Shown here one piece after another: positions 1 through 9,626 of a DNA stretch of 38,507 bases (within the stretch, counting starts at the first letter, position 1; every line of letters begins with the position of its first letter). A model generated the notes under the pieces. It was not told the DNA's origin. It ran no database searches and worked only from the letters and a program-made list of their open reading frames with translations. The position numbers and the translations under genes are program-made. This stretch comes from Chloroflexota bacterium (lineage in GTDB: Bacteria > Chloroflexota > Dormibacteria > Dormibacterales > Dormibacteraceae), in the NCBI GenBank assembly GCA_005880945.1, contig VBIU01000054.1, positions 1 through 38,507 on the forward strand, read 5' to 3'.

Positions 1-334
1 GGTGGCGCGGCTGGTACACCCCGAGCTTTCCGCCGCCTGGCAACTTGATGAACGCCAGACGTCCCCAGGGTTCGTCGTAGAACCGGGGTTCGACTGTGAC
101 TCCTTTTCTCGTGAGCTCCTTCACTGCGGCGTCGATGTCACCGCACATGAGAAAAAGTTCGTGACCCGGTTTTCCTGGCTCAGCGGGATGGACGGCAACT
201 TCGGCAGGCGGAAGCGCGAAGATTAGCCAACCGCCGCCCGCGTCTACGTGATGCAGCCCAAGCACTTCCTTGAAGAATGTTCGATCGGCCTCAGGGTCGT
301 GGCTGTAGATGATTGCGTGAGCCCCATCAATCAT
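1..334 (-). CDS. VOC/glyoxalase-fold protein, C-terminus cut by window edge
   Basis: The reverse strand from an ATG at 334 reads about 111 codons and runs off the left edge, so the C-terminus is missing. The protein begins MIDGAHAIIYSHDPEADRTF, the usual first beta strand and helix of a vicinal-oxygen-chelate module, followed by a lone conserved FFKEVLGL segment and a second half-module with FLMCGDIDAAVKEL and a PWGR strand. An AAGGAG ribosome site lies about 10 nt upstream. VOC proteins include glyoxalase I, fosfomycin/bleomycin resistance proteins and ring-cleavage dioxygenases. Nothing here fixes the substrate, and a small stand-alone glyoxalase or resistance-type protein is most likely. 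Confidence 0.8.
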   Translation of the reverse strand, partial: MIDGAHAIIYSHDPEADRTFFKEVLGLHHVDAGGGWLIFALPPAEVAVHPAEPGKPGHELFLMCGDIDAAVKELTRKGVTVEPRFYDEPWGRLAFIKLPGGGKLGVYQPRH

Positions 335-491
335 TTCACCCCATCTCCTTAAGACTCCGCGTCTCTAGGACTCCCTCAAGCCCGGACGTTGCAGCTCCGT
401 ACGCTCATTGTCTCACCCACCCCGGGGCTTGCCGCAAGGCCCCCGCTCCGTGCGACGCTGGCGCCTCATTCTTGCGCGGAGGTTCAGGAGG

Positions 492-1988
<1,497 letters not shown>

Positions 1989-2251
1989 ACGTCGACAGCA
2001 CGGGAACGCGGTTATGCCGGCCATGGGAAAGCCGCAGTCGGCGCCAGCGTTTGTGGATTCAAAGCTAGGCCAAAAGGCCGACAGCAGCTCACTCTTTGCG
2101 AGCGGCCACAACGGTAAGTAAGGCTGTTCAGGTCACATAATGTGGCGACGTACTTGGCGTGCGCGCTCGACGCAACGGAGACGCGCAACGAGATGCAGAG
2201 CCATGGCCAGCCGACATGCCGGCTATGACGTATTGAAGGGAATGAGCGGAG

Positions 2252-3292
2252 ATGGCTGACGAGCACGAGCCGGGTGCCTACCTGAGAGCGACGCTCGAAA
2301 GCCAGCCGCGGGAGCTGGCGAGGCTCCTCGCAGACGGCTCCGCGGCTGCGGCCGCAGAGCGGCTGCGCGATGCGTCCCGCATCTTCCTGGTCGGGACCGG
2401 CACCAGCTTCCACGGCGCGCTCGCGGGCCAGTACATCCTGCGCAGCGCCGGGCGCGAGGCCTGGGCTGTGCGCGCGTTCGAGTTTGCGAAGTACCCGCCC
2501 CGTTTTCGCAAGGGTGACGGGCTGGTCCTGCTCAGCCATCGGGGAAACAAGCGTTTCAGCCGCGATTCGCTCGACCTCTTCAAGGACTTCGGCGAGCGCT
2601 GGATCGTTATCTCGGGTGAGGGCTCGACGCTGGAAGGCGAAGGCGTCGTCCGGACGGTGGAGCAGGAGAAGTCCCCGGTGCACACCGCCAGCCACACCGG
2701 CGCTATGTTCCGGCTCGCCCAGATCGCCTCGGCGCTCGGGCACCCCGCGTGGAAGTCGCAGTTGGGAGGTGTGCCCGATGCCGTGGCAGCGTGCGTGGCG
2801 CTGCAGAGCGAGGTTGCGGTGGCGCTGCGAAGCTTCGACCTCGAGCGCAGCATGCACTACATCGGCGGCGGCCCTGCGCGGGCGACCGCGTACGAGGGGG
2901 CGTTGAAGATCCGCGAGGCAGCCCATCGCGTCGCCGCCGAAGGGCACGACCTGGAGGGAATACTGCACGGCCCGCTGATCAGTGTGCAGCCCGAGCACGC
3001 GGCCGTACTGGTCGCGCAGCCCGGGCCCTCCATCGAGCGGGCGCGCGAGGTGGCTGAGGCCCTGGCTGAGATCGGGACCCGGGTGCTGGCGGTCGGCCCC
3101 GAGGCTGCTTCGGTGCCGGCGCGCCACCGAATCATCACGCCGCTGCTGGACGAGGTGCTGGCGCCCATCGTCAACGTCGTACCGCTGCAGTGGCTGGCCT
3201 ACGAGGCCTCTTTGCGGCTGGGCGTGAACGCGGACAGCTTCCGCCGCGACGAGCCCACCTACGCGGCGGCGCAATCGAAGTTCAAGCTCTGA
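2252..3292 (+). CDS. SIS-domain protein, GlmS isomerase-like, no glutaminase domain
   Basis: A 346-residue protein with two tandem SIS (sugar isomerase) domains, roughly residues 25-165 and 185-340. It resembles the C-terminal half of glucosamine-6-phosphate synthase and AgaS-type deaminases. The first domain shows the fold signature RIFLVGTGTSFHGALAGQY, and the second has the GGGPARATAYEGALKIREA segment typical of GlmS isomerase halves. The N-terminal amidotransferase domain is absent. The usual SxSGxT phosphate loop is replaced by SHRGNKRFS, so phosphate binding may differ. The ATG at 2252 has AAGGGA about 10 nt upstream. The likely role is sugar-phosphate isomerisation or deamination, or ligand sensing. 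Neighbouring genes give no pathway clue. Confidence 0.8.
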   Translation: MADEHEPGAYLRATLESQPRELARLLADGSAAAAAERLRDASRIFLVGTGTSFHGALAGQYILRSAGREAWAVRAFEFAKYPPRFRKGDGLVLLSHRGNKRFSRDSLDLFKDFGERWIVISGEGSTLEGEGVVRTVEQEKSPVHTASHTGAMFRLAQIASALGHPAWKSQLGGVPDAVAACVALQSEVAVALRSFDLERSMHYIGGGPARATAYEGALKIREAAHRVAAEGHDLEGILHGPLISVQPEHAAVLVAQPGPSIERAREVAEALAEIGTRVLAVGPEAASVPARHRIITPLLDEVLAPIVNVVPLQWLAYEASLRLGVNADSFRRDEPTYAAAQSKFKL

Positions 3293-3333
3293 CGAAGAGA
3301 GATGCGGCCACGGCCGGGCCCGATCGAAGACGA

Positions 3334-4515
3334 TCAGTCCAGTGCGCCACCAAAAAGCGAGCGCGCGATCACGACGTTCTGAATCTCGCTGGTGCCGTCC
3401 AGATATTCGGCCATCTTCGCTGCCGCTAAGTGTCTCCCGATTGTCGAATCAATCAGGAAGCCACGGGCTCCCATGACCTGCATGCACGTCACCAATCCGC
3501 TAACCGCTGCGGCGGTAGCAAATTTCTTGGCTTGTGCAGCTTCCAGGGTTGCCGAGAGATTTTTATCTGCCGCGGCGGCAGCGCGATAGGCCAACAAGCG
3601 CGCCGCTTCGCGCTGGGTTGCCACATTCACCAGCTCCCACTGGAGACCCTGGAAACTTCCAACGAGCTGCCCGAATGCCTTTCGCTCTGAGACGTAGCCA
3701 ATCGCTCGCTCAAGGCCGGCCTTCAAGATTCCGCAGCATTGCGCGCTGACGAAGATTCTTGCCGATGTGATCCCCTGCATTGCAACTTTGAATGCTTCCC
3801 CAGGTGCTGATATGAGGTCATCGGCAGGCACTCGACAGTCCCGAAGCAAAATTCCGGCAGTACCCATAGCGTGGCCGCCCATCAGCTGGTAGGGATCGGT
3901 GACTGTCAGTCCCTCGGCCTCCCGATCTACAAGGAATGCTGCGATTCCCCGCCACCCGGCCGCAGCATCTGTCTGCGCCCAAACCGCGAAAAGATCAGCC
4001 CCCGCTGCATTGGTCACCCATGCTTTCTCTCCGTTCAGCACCCAATCTTTTCCTGCGCGGTCGGCCTTGCACTGAATGGCGGCCGCATCGCTGCCTGCAG
4101 TTGGTTCCGTCATGCAGAACGCAGCAATCGCATCTCCGGACAGAAGCCGAGGCAGCCATCTGTCTTGCGCTTCTTGGCTGGCGCGCCTGCTGACGAGGTT
4201 TGCGATGTTGTTGTGGACTTCGAGAGAGAATGCGTGAGCGAAGCATCCTTCGGCGACCTCTTCATAAACGCGAGCGGCGGCTACCGTGCTCAAACCGCTG
4301 CCACCATGTGTCCGCCCTACCTGTAGACCAAGCAGTCCATATTTGCTCGCCAGGCGGATCGTAGAGATTGCGGTTTCACGCCTGACCTCGATGCCGTCCG
4401 CAACTGGCGTGACGTGTACGTCTCGAAACGTGCGGGCAGCTTGTACAGCTTGCTTCTCGTCCGACGCGAGAGCGTCATCCACATCAACCAGAACATCAGT
4501 GTGGGCGGCCACCAT
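3334..4515 (-). CDS. Acyl-CoA dehydrogenase with Asp at the catalytic-base position
   Basis: A 393-residue acyl-CoA dehydrogenase, full length for the family. It would take an alpha,beta-hydride and proton from an acyl-CoA and pass electrons through FAD to ETF. Visible signatures are the CMTEPTAGSDAAAI flavin/substrate loop, GEKAWVTNA, the RKAFGQLVGSFQGLQWELV helix and the C-terminal YLDGTSEIQNVVIAR. In medium- and short-chain enzymes the last motif reads YEGTSxIQR, with the catalytic Glu in EGT. Here the aligned residue is Asp373. AGGAG lies about 10 nt upstream of the ATG at 4515. It is transcribed away from the amine oxidase gene across a 217-bp gap. The substrate is unknown, and a cyclic or branched acyl-CoA is possible. 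Confidence 0.88.
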   Translation of the reverse strand: MVAAHTDVLVDVDDALASDEKQAVQAARTFRDVHVTPVADGIEVRRETAISTIRLASKYGLLGLQVGRTHGGSGLSTVAAARVYEEVAEGCFAHAFSLEVHNNIANLVSRRASQEAQDRWLPRLLSGDAIAAFCMTEPTAGSDAAAIQCKADRAGKDWVLNGEKAWVTNAAGADLFAVWAQTDAAAGWRGIAAFLVDREAEGLTVTDPYQLMGGHAMGTAGILLRDCRVPADDLISAPGEAFKVAMQGITSARIFVSAQCCGILKAGLERAIGYVSERKAFGQLVGSFQGLQWELVNVATQREAARLLAYRAAAAADKNLSATLEAAQAKKFATAAAVSGLVTCMQVMGARGFLIDSTIGRHLAAAKMAEYLDGTSEIQNVVIARSLFGGALD

Positions 4516-4619
4516 TTCTCAACGACTCCTGCTTATAGAGCTTGCCGACCAACGTCTTGGAATCGAGTCAAGAAATCGTACCGCTAGGGAACCGCGGCGG
4601 AACTTCCGTCAGGAAGGGT

Positions 4620-4648
4620 TTGACACAGAGCGTGGGGCGGACTACGTT
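4620..4648 (+). promoter_or_regulatory. Candidate sigma70-type promoter for the amine oxidase operon
   Basis: A perfect TTGACA (4620-4625) is followed after exactly 17 bases by TACGTT (4643-4648), a 3 of 6 match to TATAAT. The expected transcription start near 4655 would leave a leader of about 78 nt before the amine oxidase ATG at 4733. The rest of the 217-bp divergent gap (4516-4732) shows no other clear element. It must also carry the promoter of the acyl-CoA dehydrogenase gene. Confidence 0.4.
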
Positions 4649-4732
4649 TTAGCAGACGCTGCGCTCCTTGGGGCTGGTGCGCATGTCCAGCACCGTCATC
4701 TCCAGGGAATTACGGCGATCTGGAGGTACACC

Positions 4733-6706
4733 ATGCAGACGGTAGAGCCAGCGGTCGCGACGACCCGGCATCCGCTCGACCCGCTGACGTCCGACGAGGT
4801 GCGGGCGGCGTCAACGATCCTCAAGAAGGAGCGGGGCCTCGACGCCGGCCACCGCTTTGTGTACGTGATGTTGAACGAGCCGGCCAAGAAGGACGTGCTC
4901 GCCTGGAAGCCCGGCAACGGCGCCCAGCTCGATCGCCAGGCGTTCGTCATCCTCCGTGACCGCACGAGGCGCAAGACCATCGAGGCGGTCGTCTCCCTCA
5001 CCCGGGAGAAAGTCGTCAGCTGGGACGAGATCAAGGGCGTGCAGTCCTCGATCATGCTCGAAGAGTTCATGACGGTGGACGACGTGGTCCGCAAAGACCC
5101 ACGCTGGCAGGCGGCCCTGCGCAAGCGCGGAGTGACCGACTTCGACATGGCGATCACCGACGCCTGGTCCTGTGGCTACTACTCCGAAGACGATGCCGCT
5201 GAGAAGGGTCGCTTCTGCCGGCCGCTGACCTGGATCCGGCCGGGCCCAGGGGAGCACGTATATGCGCGACCCATCGAGGGACTGATAGTCAAGTTCGACC
5301 TGGACAAGATGGAGGTCATCGACGTCGAGGACCATGGTGTGGTGCCGGTACCGCCAAAGAAGGCCAACTACACGGCCGACAGGATCTCGGATCCGGACAA
5401 CGTGCCCTACTTTCCGGACGGCGTGCGCAAGGACCTCAAACCACTCGACATCGTCCAGCCCGAAGGCACCAGCTTCCAGGTCATTGGGAACCAGGTCAGG
5501 TGGCAGAAATGGAGCTTCCGCATCGGCTTCAATCCTCGCGAAAGCATGATTCTCTACACCGTCAGCTACAACGACAGGGGCACGGAGCGACCGATCCTAT
5601 ATCGGGCCTCATTGGCCGAGATGTTCATCCCCTATGGCGACCCGGCGCCCAATCAGTACCGCAAGAACGTATTCGACATGGGCGAGTACGGCGTCGGCAT
5701 GATGAGTAACAGCCTGGAGCTCGGCTGTGACTGCCTCGGCGAGATTCGCTACTTCGACGGCATCGTGAACGACAACGACGGCGGTCCGGTGCCCATCACC
5801 AACGCAATCTGCTTGCACGAAGAGGACTTCGGCATGCTCTGGAAGCACAAGGACTTCCGGACGGAGGAGACCGAGGTCCGACGCTCTCGCCGGCTCGTGC
5901 TGTCGACGGTCGCCACCATCGGCAACTACGAGTACGGCTACTTCTGGTACTTCTACCAGGACGGCGGCATCGGCTACGAAATCAAGATGACCGGCGTGAT
6001 GTCCAACGGCGCGGTGGCGGAGGGCGTCACCCCCAAGCACGGCGCGCTGGTCGCTCCGGGCGTCTACGGCCCGCACCACCAGCACTTCTTCAGCATCCGG
6101 CTGGACATGATGGTGGACGGCCTCAAGAACACCGTCTACGAGTGCGACAGCGAGGGCCTGCCGCCGGGGCCGGACAACCCGTACGGCAACGCATGGATCG
6201 TGAAGGAAACGCCCTTCAAGCGCGAGTCGGAAGCGCAAAGCATCATCAACCCTCTGGCAGCTCGGTACTGGAAGATCGCCAACAACAGCAAGCGGAATGC
6301 AGTGGGTGAGCCCGTCGCCTACAAGCTGATGCCGGGCGATAACGTACTTCCCTTCTACCAGCCCGACGCCCATCCGATCCAGCGTGCGCAGTTCACGACC
6401 AAACACCTCTGGGTGACCAAGTACGACCCTGACGAAATGTTCGCCGCGGGTGATTACCCGAACCAGCACCCGGGAGGCGCCGGCCTGCCGGAGTTCGTGA
6501 AGAGCGACAGCAAGCTGGAGGAAGAGGACGTGGTCCTCTGGTACACCATGGGCGCGCACCACGCGGTGCGCCCCGAAGAGTGGCCGGTGATGCCCGTGAA
6601 GTACATCGGGTTTCACCTTCTGCCCCACGGCTTCTTCGACGGGAACCCGTCCTTGGACGTGGCGCCGTCACACCCGGCGCATCACGGCCACCACAACGGG
6701 CACTAG
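4733..6706 (+). CDS. Copper amine oxidase (topaquinone primary-amine oxidase)
   Basis: A 657-residue copper amine oxidase, the usual length of the Arthrobacter-type enzyme. It oxidises a primary amine to the aldehyde with release of NH3 and H2O2. The topaquinone precursor is Tyr399 in IGNYEYG. The base is Asp315 in FDMGEYG, and the gate Tyr lies in IPYGDP. The copper ligands are His449 and His451 (HQH) and His610 (GAHH before RPEEWP). N2/N3-type domains precede the large beta-sandwich, and there is no signal peptide. GGAGGT at 4722-4727 sets the start 5 nt later. The open frame running upstream to 4286 is antisense to the dehydrogenase and rejected. The APC permease follows after 14 bp, suggesting import and oxidation of one amine. 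The substrate (phenethylamine, tyramine, tryptamine or histamine) is not readable. Confidence 0.95.
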   Translation: MQTVEPAVATTRHPLDPLTSDEVRAASTILKKERGLDAGHRFVYVMLNEPAKKDVLAWKPGNGAQLDRQAFVILRDRTRRKTIEAVVSLTREKVVSWDEIKGVQSSIMLEEFMTVDDVVRKDPRWQAALRKRGVTDFDMAITDAWSCGYYSEDDAAEKGRFCRPLTWIRPGPGEHVYARPIEGLIVKFDLDKMEVIDVEDHGVVPVPPKKANYTADRISDPDNVPYFPDGVRKDLKPLDIVQPEGTSFQVIGNQVRWQKWSFRIGFNPRESMILYTVSYNDRGTERPILYRASLAEMFIPYGDPAPNQYRKNVFDMGEYGVGMMSNSLELGCDCLGEIRYFDGIVNDNDGGPVPITNAICLHEEDFGMLWKHKDFRTEETEVRRSRRLVLSTVATIGNYEYGYFWYFYQDGGIGYEIKMTGVMSNGAVAEGVTPKHGALVAPGVYGPHHQHFFSIRLDMMVDGLKNTVYECDSEGLPPGPDNPYGNAWIVKETPFKRESEAQSIINPLAARYWKIANNSKRNAVGEPVAYKLMPGDNVLPFYQPDAHPIQRAQFTTKHLWVTKYDPDEMFAAGDYPNQHPGGAGLPEFVKSDSKLEEEDVVLWYTMGAHHAVRPEEWPVMPVKYIGFHLLPHGFFDGNPSLDVAPSHPAHHGHHNGH

Positions 6707-6720
6707 AAAGGGGGAAGCAA

Positions 6721-8181
6721 ATGTCCGATGTCGCCAAGCCAGTGGGGTCTACCAATCCGCCAGCCTCACCCGGCGGTGGGGCGGGGCTGCGAAGGAACAT
6801 CCTCTCGATGCCCGAGGTGCTCACCCAGTCGGTGGCCAACGCCGCGCCGAGTGCCGCCGTCTCGGTTCTGCCTGCGATTGCCTTCATCTACGCGGGGAAC
6901 GGCGCCTGGCTGACGTTCGTGATCGCCACCGTCTCAATGGTCCTGATCGGTTACTCGGTGAGCATCTTCGCCCGCCGGTTTGCGTCGGCGGGCTCGTTCT
7001 ACGTCTACAACACGAAGGCCCTCGGCTCCGCCGGCGGCTTTGCCTCGGGCTGGGCACTGGTCCTGGGCTACGTCTTCACCGCGATGGCCACGACCTGTGG
7101 CGTGGCGATTTACCTGGGCGCCTTCTTGACCCAGATCGGACTGCCTGGCGGAACCACCGGCGCCATCCTGCTGATGATCGCGATCGACGTAGCGGTCGCG
7201 AGCTGGTTCGCGTATCGAAGCATCGGTTTGTCGGCCAGGATGTCCCTCGTGCTCGAGGCCGTTTCGATGTCGATCATCCTCGTGCTCTTCGCTATCGTCT
7301 TCGTGCGAAAGGGGATCTCGACAGACGTCCTATCCCTCAAGGGCATGCCGAGCGCCGGTATCGGTCCCGGGATCGTGATCGCCATCTTCGCCTTCGTCGG
7401 CTTCGAGAGCGCCGCATCACTCGGGCTCGAGGCGAAGAACCCTTACCGGACGGTGCCCATGTCGGTGATCGTCAGTGCCGTCCTCGTCGGAACGTTCTAC
7501 ATCATCGGCACCCTGGCCCAGAGCACCGGGTTCGAGGGCGCCAAGGTCGGGTTCGACAGCGCTCCGGCGCCACTGTTTGACCTCGCCGGGCTCATGGGAG
7601 TGTCCTGGTTCGGCTATGTGATGAACCTCGGCATAACGGCCAGCAACTTCGCCTGCACGCTGGCCTGCATCAACGCAGGCTCGCGGATGGTGTATCAGAT
7701 GGGCCAGGACGGAATGATCCTTGGCGCGGCCGGGCGTTCGCATGCGACCAACCAAACGCCCCACATCGGGATCTATCTGGTGATACCACTCATGGTGCTC
7801 GGTCCCTTCGTCATCATCCTGAGCGGGCATGGTCCGCTCGACGTCATCAACTGGATGGGCACCACAGCGACTTTCGGATTCATGCTCGCCTACCTCTTGG
7901 TGGCGATCGCGGCGCCGCTCTACCTCTACCGGCGGGGAGAGCCGTACATCGCCCCGCTCGTGGTGGGGATCATCGGCTCGCTGATCATGCTCTACGTCTA
8001 TTACGCAAGCGTGTGGCCGATCCAGCCCATGCCGGGACCGCTCTGGCCGATCATCTTCGTCGCCTGGATGATCATCGGGTTCGCCTGGTACTTCGTCGTC
8101 AGGTCGCGGTCTCCCCACGTGATGGCGCAGGTCGGTGCCATCCACGAGACCAACGAGGCGATGGTAGGAGCCCGGCGCTAG
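6721..8181 (+). CDS. APC-superfamily amino acid/amine permease
   Basis: A 486-residue polytopic membrane protein with about 12 hydrophobic segments. Its first segment carries PSAAVSVLPAIAFIYAGNGAW, and the third region FVGFESAASLGLEAKNPYRTVP is the typical APC TM6-7 signature, where FxGFE is diagnostic. It would be a secondary importer of amino acids, polyamines or other amines in the cytoplasmic membrane. The start at 6721 follows AAAGGGGGAAG and is 14 bp after the amine oxidase stop, so the two form an operon ending at the terminator at 8196. Import of the amine used by the oxidase is the natural reading. Confidence 0.88.
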   Translation: MSDVAKPVGSTNPPASPGGGAGLRRNILSMPEVLTQSVANAAPSAAVSVLPAIAFIYAGNGAWLTFVIATVSMVLIGYSVSIFARRFASAGSFYVYNTKALGSAGGFASGWALVLGYVFTAMATTCGVAIYLGAFLTQIGLPGGTTGAILLMIAIDVAVASWFAYRSIGLSARMSLVLEAVSMSIILVLFAIVFVRKGISTDVLSLKGMPSAGIGPGIVIAIFAFVGFESAASLGLEAKNPYRTVPMSVIVSAVLVGTFYIIGTLAQSTGFEGAKVGFDSAPAPLFDLAGLMGVSWFGYVMNLGITASNFACTLACINAGSRMVYQMGQDGMILGAAGRSHATNQTPHIGIYLVIPLMVLGPFVIILSGHGPLDVINWMGTTATFGFMLAYLLVAIAAPLYLYRRGEPYIAPLVVGIIGSLIMLYVYYASVWPIQPMPGPLWPIIFVAWMIIGFAWYFVVRSRSPHVMAQVGAIHETNEAMVGARR

Positions 8182-8195
8182 GTCCGGCCCTTACC

Positions 8196-8236
8196 AAGAG
8201 GCGGCGGGAACGATGCCCGTCGCCTCTTCTCTTTTC
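8196..8236 (+). terminator. Rho-independent terminator of the amine oxidase-permease operon
   Basis: A 13-bp stem (8196-8208 with 8216-8228) has a single G-U pair and a 7-nt loop. It is followed by a T-rich stretch containing TTTT. It starts 14 nt after the permease stop. The reverse-strand pseudogene ends just beyond it, so the hairpin may have served both. Confidence 0.85.
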
Positions 8237-8238
8237 TC

Positions 8239-8752
8239 CTACCCCAGGGCGGTCAGGGTTGTCGCAAACAGCTCGGGAAAGGTCGTCATTCCCGACTCGA
8301 CGCCGAAGTGTTTCCGGCCCTCAAAGAGGCGCGTGTGGGCGCCCAGCCTTTGCTCGAAAAGGCCCTGGTTCTCGAGTGACACGAACGGGTCATCGGTGGA
8401 GAAGTAGGCGGTGAGCTCCGGCAAGCGGCTGCGAACTCGGGCAAAGTCGATTGGGGTGTCGATCCAGGGCCCCGCGATCGCCTCCTCGTCAGCGGACAGG
8501 TTGGAGAGAACGAACCAGGGCGCCACAAGTACGGCGCCCCGCACCGTGACGCCGGGAGGCAGCTGCTCGAGGTGTCGAAGGATCGTCTGGCAGCCGATGC
8601 TGTGGCCGACGTAGTACGCGTCTTCGATCCGTGTGGGGCATCTGCGGAGCCGCAACCGAGAAGCCGTTGAGCTCCAGCTGCTCCTTCAACCACGGCATCC
8701 AGTGGTCGCCTGGTTTGTCTCCCCAGCCGTGGACGATGAAAACGCGCGTCAT
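8239..8752 (-). pseudogene. RBBP9/YdeN-type serine hydrolase, broken by internal deletion and frameshift
   Basis: From the ATG at 8752 the reverse strand reads a good RBBP9/YdeN start, MTRVFIVHGWGDKPGDHWMP, continuing to about residue 42 (MPHTD). The frame then becomes nonsense. Homology resumes in another frame from about 8634 with TRIEDAYYVGHSIGCQTILR, carrying the GxSxG nucleophile (Ser codon at 8601-8599). It runs to 8239 with the LFEGRKHFGVESGMTTFPE C-terminus containing the catalytic His. About 20-25 residues normally lying between these parts, including the conserved IEEWV helix, are missing. The lesion is therefore a loss of roughly 70 bases that also shifts the frame, near 8620-8640. 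The small alpha/beta hydrolase is probably inactive unless this is an assembly error. Confidence 0.75.
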
Positions 8753-8838
8753 TGGTCAGTTCGCGAAGATACAGCAGATCGGTAAGATCGGCCTCGGGCA
8801 CGTTCGAGCGCAATCGGGCTGGAAAAGGAGAAGGCCGA

Positions 8839-9612
8839 ATGACGGTGTTGAGCGACCTCTTGAGCGCCCTTGCCGGTGGCAGCGTCGAGGTGGTCGACCT
8901 CACGGCGCCGCTGTCGGAGGCCACGCCGGTGATCCAGCTGCCGCCACCCTTCGCCAACACCAGGCACTTCGCCCTGGAGGAGATCAGTCGCTACGACGAC
9001 CGCGGCCCCGCGTGGTACTGGAACGACATCTCGACCGGCGAGCATGTCGGCACCCATTTCGACGCACCGGTTCATTGGGTGACGGGCCGCGAGGGCGTTG
9101 ACGTGTCCCAGGTTCCCGCCCGCCGGCTGGTCGCGCCCGCGGTCGTCATCGATAAGAGCGAGGAGTGCGCCGACGATCCCGACTTCCTTCTGACTGTCGA
9201 GCACGTCGAGGCCTGGCAGGCGGAGCATGGATCGCTGCCAGACGGCGGCTGGCTGCTCTACCGGACTGGGTGGGCCAGCCGGGCCGGCGACGCCGGCCGC
9301 TTCCTCAATGCGAACGAGACCGGACCCCATACACCTGGCCTGGCGCCGGACTGCGCGCGGTGGCTGGCCCAGACCGCCCCGATCCTTGGCATCGGGGTGG
9401 AGACGGTCGGAACCGACGCCGGCGCGGCCCACAGCTTCGACCCGCCTTTTCCCTGCCATGCCTTCATGCTTGGCGCCGGCAAGTACGGCCTCACCCAGCT
9501 TGCCAACCTGGAGCGGCTGCCGGTCACGGGCGCGGTGCTGATCGCGAGCCCGCTGCCGATCGTTAGGGGATCGGGCAGCCCGGCTCGCGTCCTTGCGCTG
9601 GTTGTTCGCTGA
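8839..9612 (+). CDS. Cyclase-family metal hydrolase (kynurenine formamidase/isatin hydrolase type)
   Basis: A 257-residue protein of the cyclase/KynB superfamily. The metal-binding signature HVGTHFDAPVHW supplies His69, His73, Asp75 and His79. A second conserved block reads GIGVETVGTDAGAAHSFDPPFPCH. Members hydrolyse amides or lactams such as N-formylkynurenine or isatin using Mn or Zn. AAAAGGAGAAGG sits just before the ATG at 8839. It opens a tight plus-strand operon with the TPP enzyme 14 bp downstream. Isatin hydrolase would give isatinate, a 2-aminophenylglyoxylate. That fits a TPP decarboxylase and a DpgC-like arylglyoxylate-forming enzyme as neighbours, but this is inference from context. 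Confidence 0.85.
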   Translation: MTVLSDLLSALAGGSVEVVDLTAPLSEATPVIQLPPPFANTRHFALEEISRYDDRGPAWYWNDISTGEHVGTHFDAPVHWVTGREGVDVSQVPARRLVAPAVVIDKSEECADDPDFLLTVEHVEAWQAEHGSLPDGGWLLYRTGWASRAGDAGRFLNANETGPHTPGLAPDCARWLAQTAPILGIGVETVGTDAGAAHSFDPPFPCHAFMLGAGKYGLTQLANLERLPVTGAVLIASPLPIVRGSGSPARVLALVVR

Positions 9613-9626
9613 GGAATGGTGATCCG

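Noticed and set aside
2134-2144. CACAT-A-ATGTG inverted repeat between the monooxygenase and the SIS gene
   Set aside because: Only 5 bp per arm and no second copy or nearby regulator. The rest of the 263-bp gap shows nothing clear.
4286-4732. N-terminal extension of the amine oxidase
   Set aside because: It is antisense to the acyl-CoA dehydrogenase, and GGAGGT with ATG at 4733 gives the normal family start.
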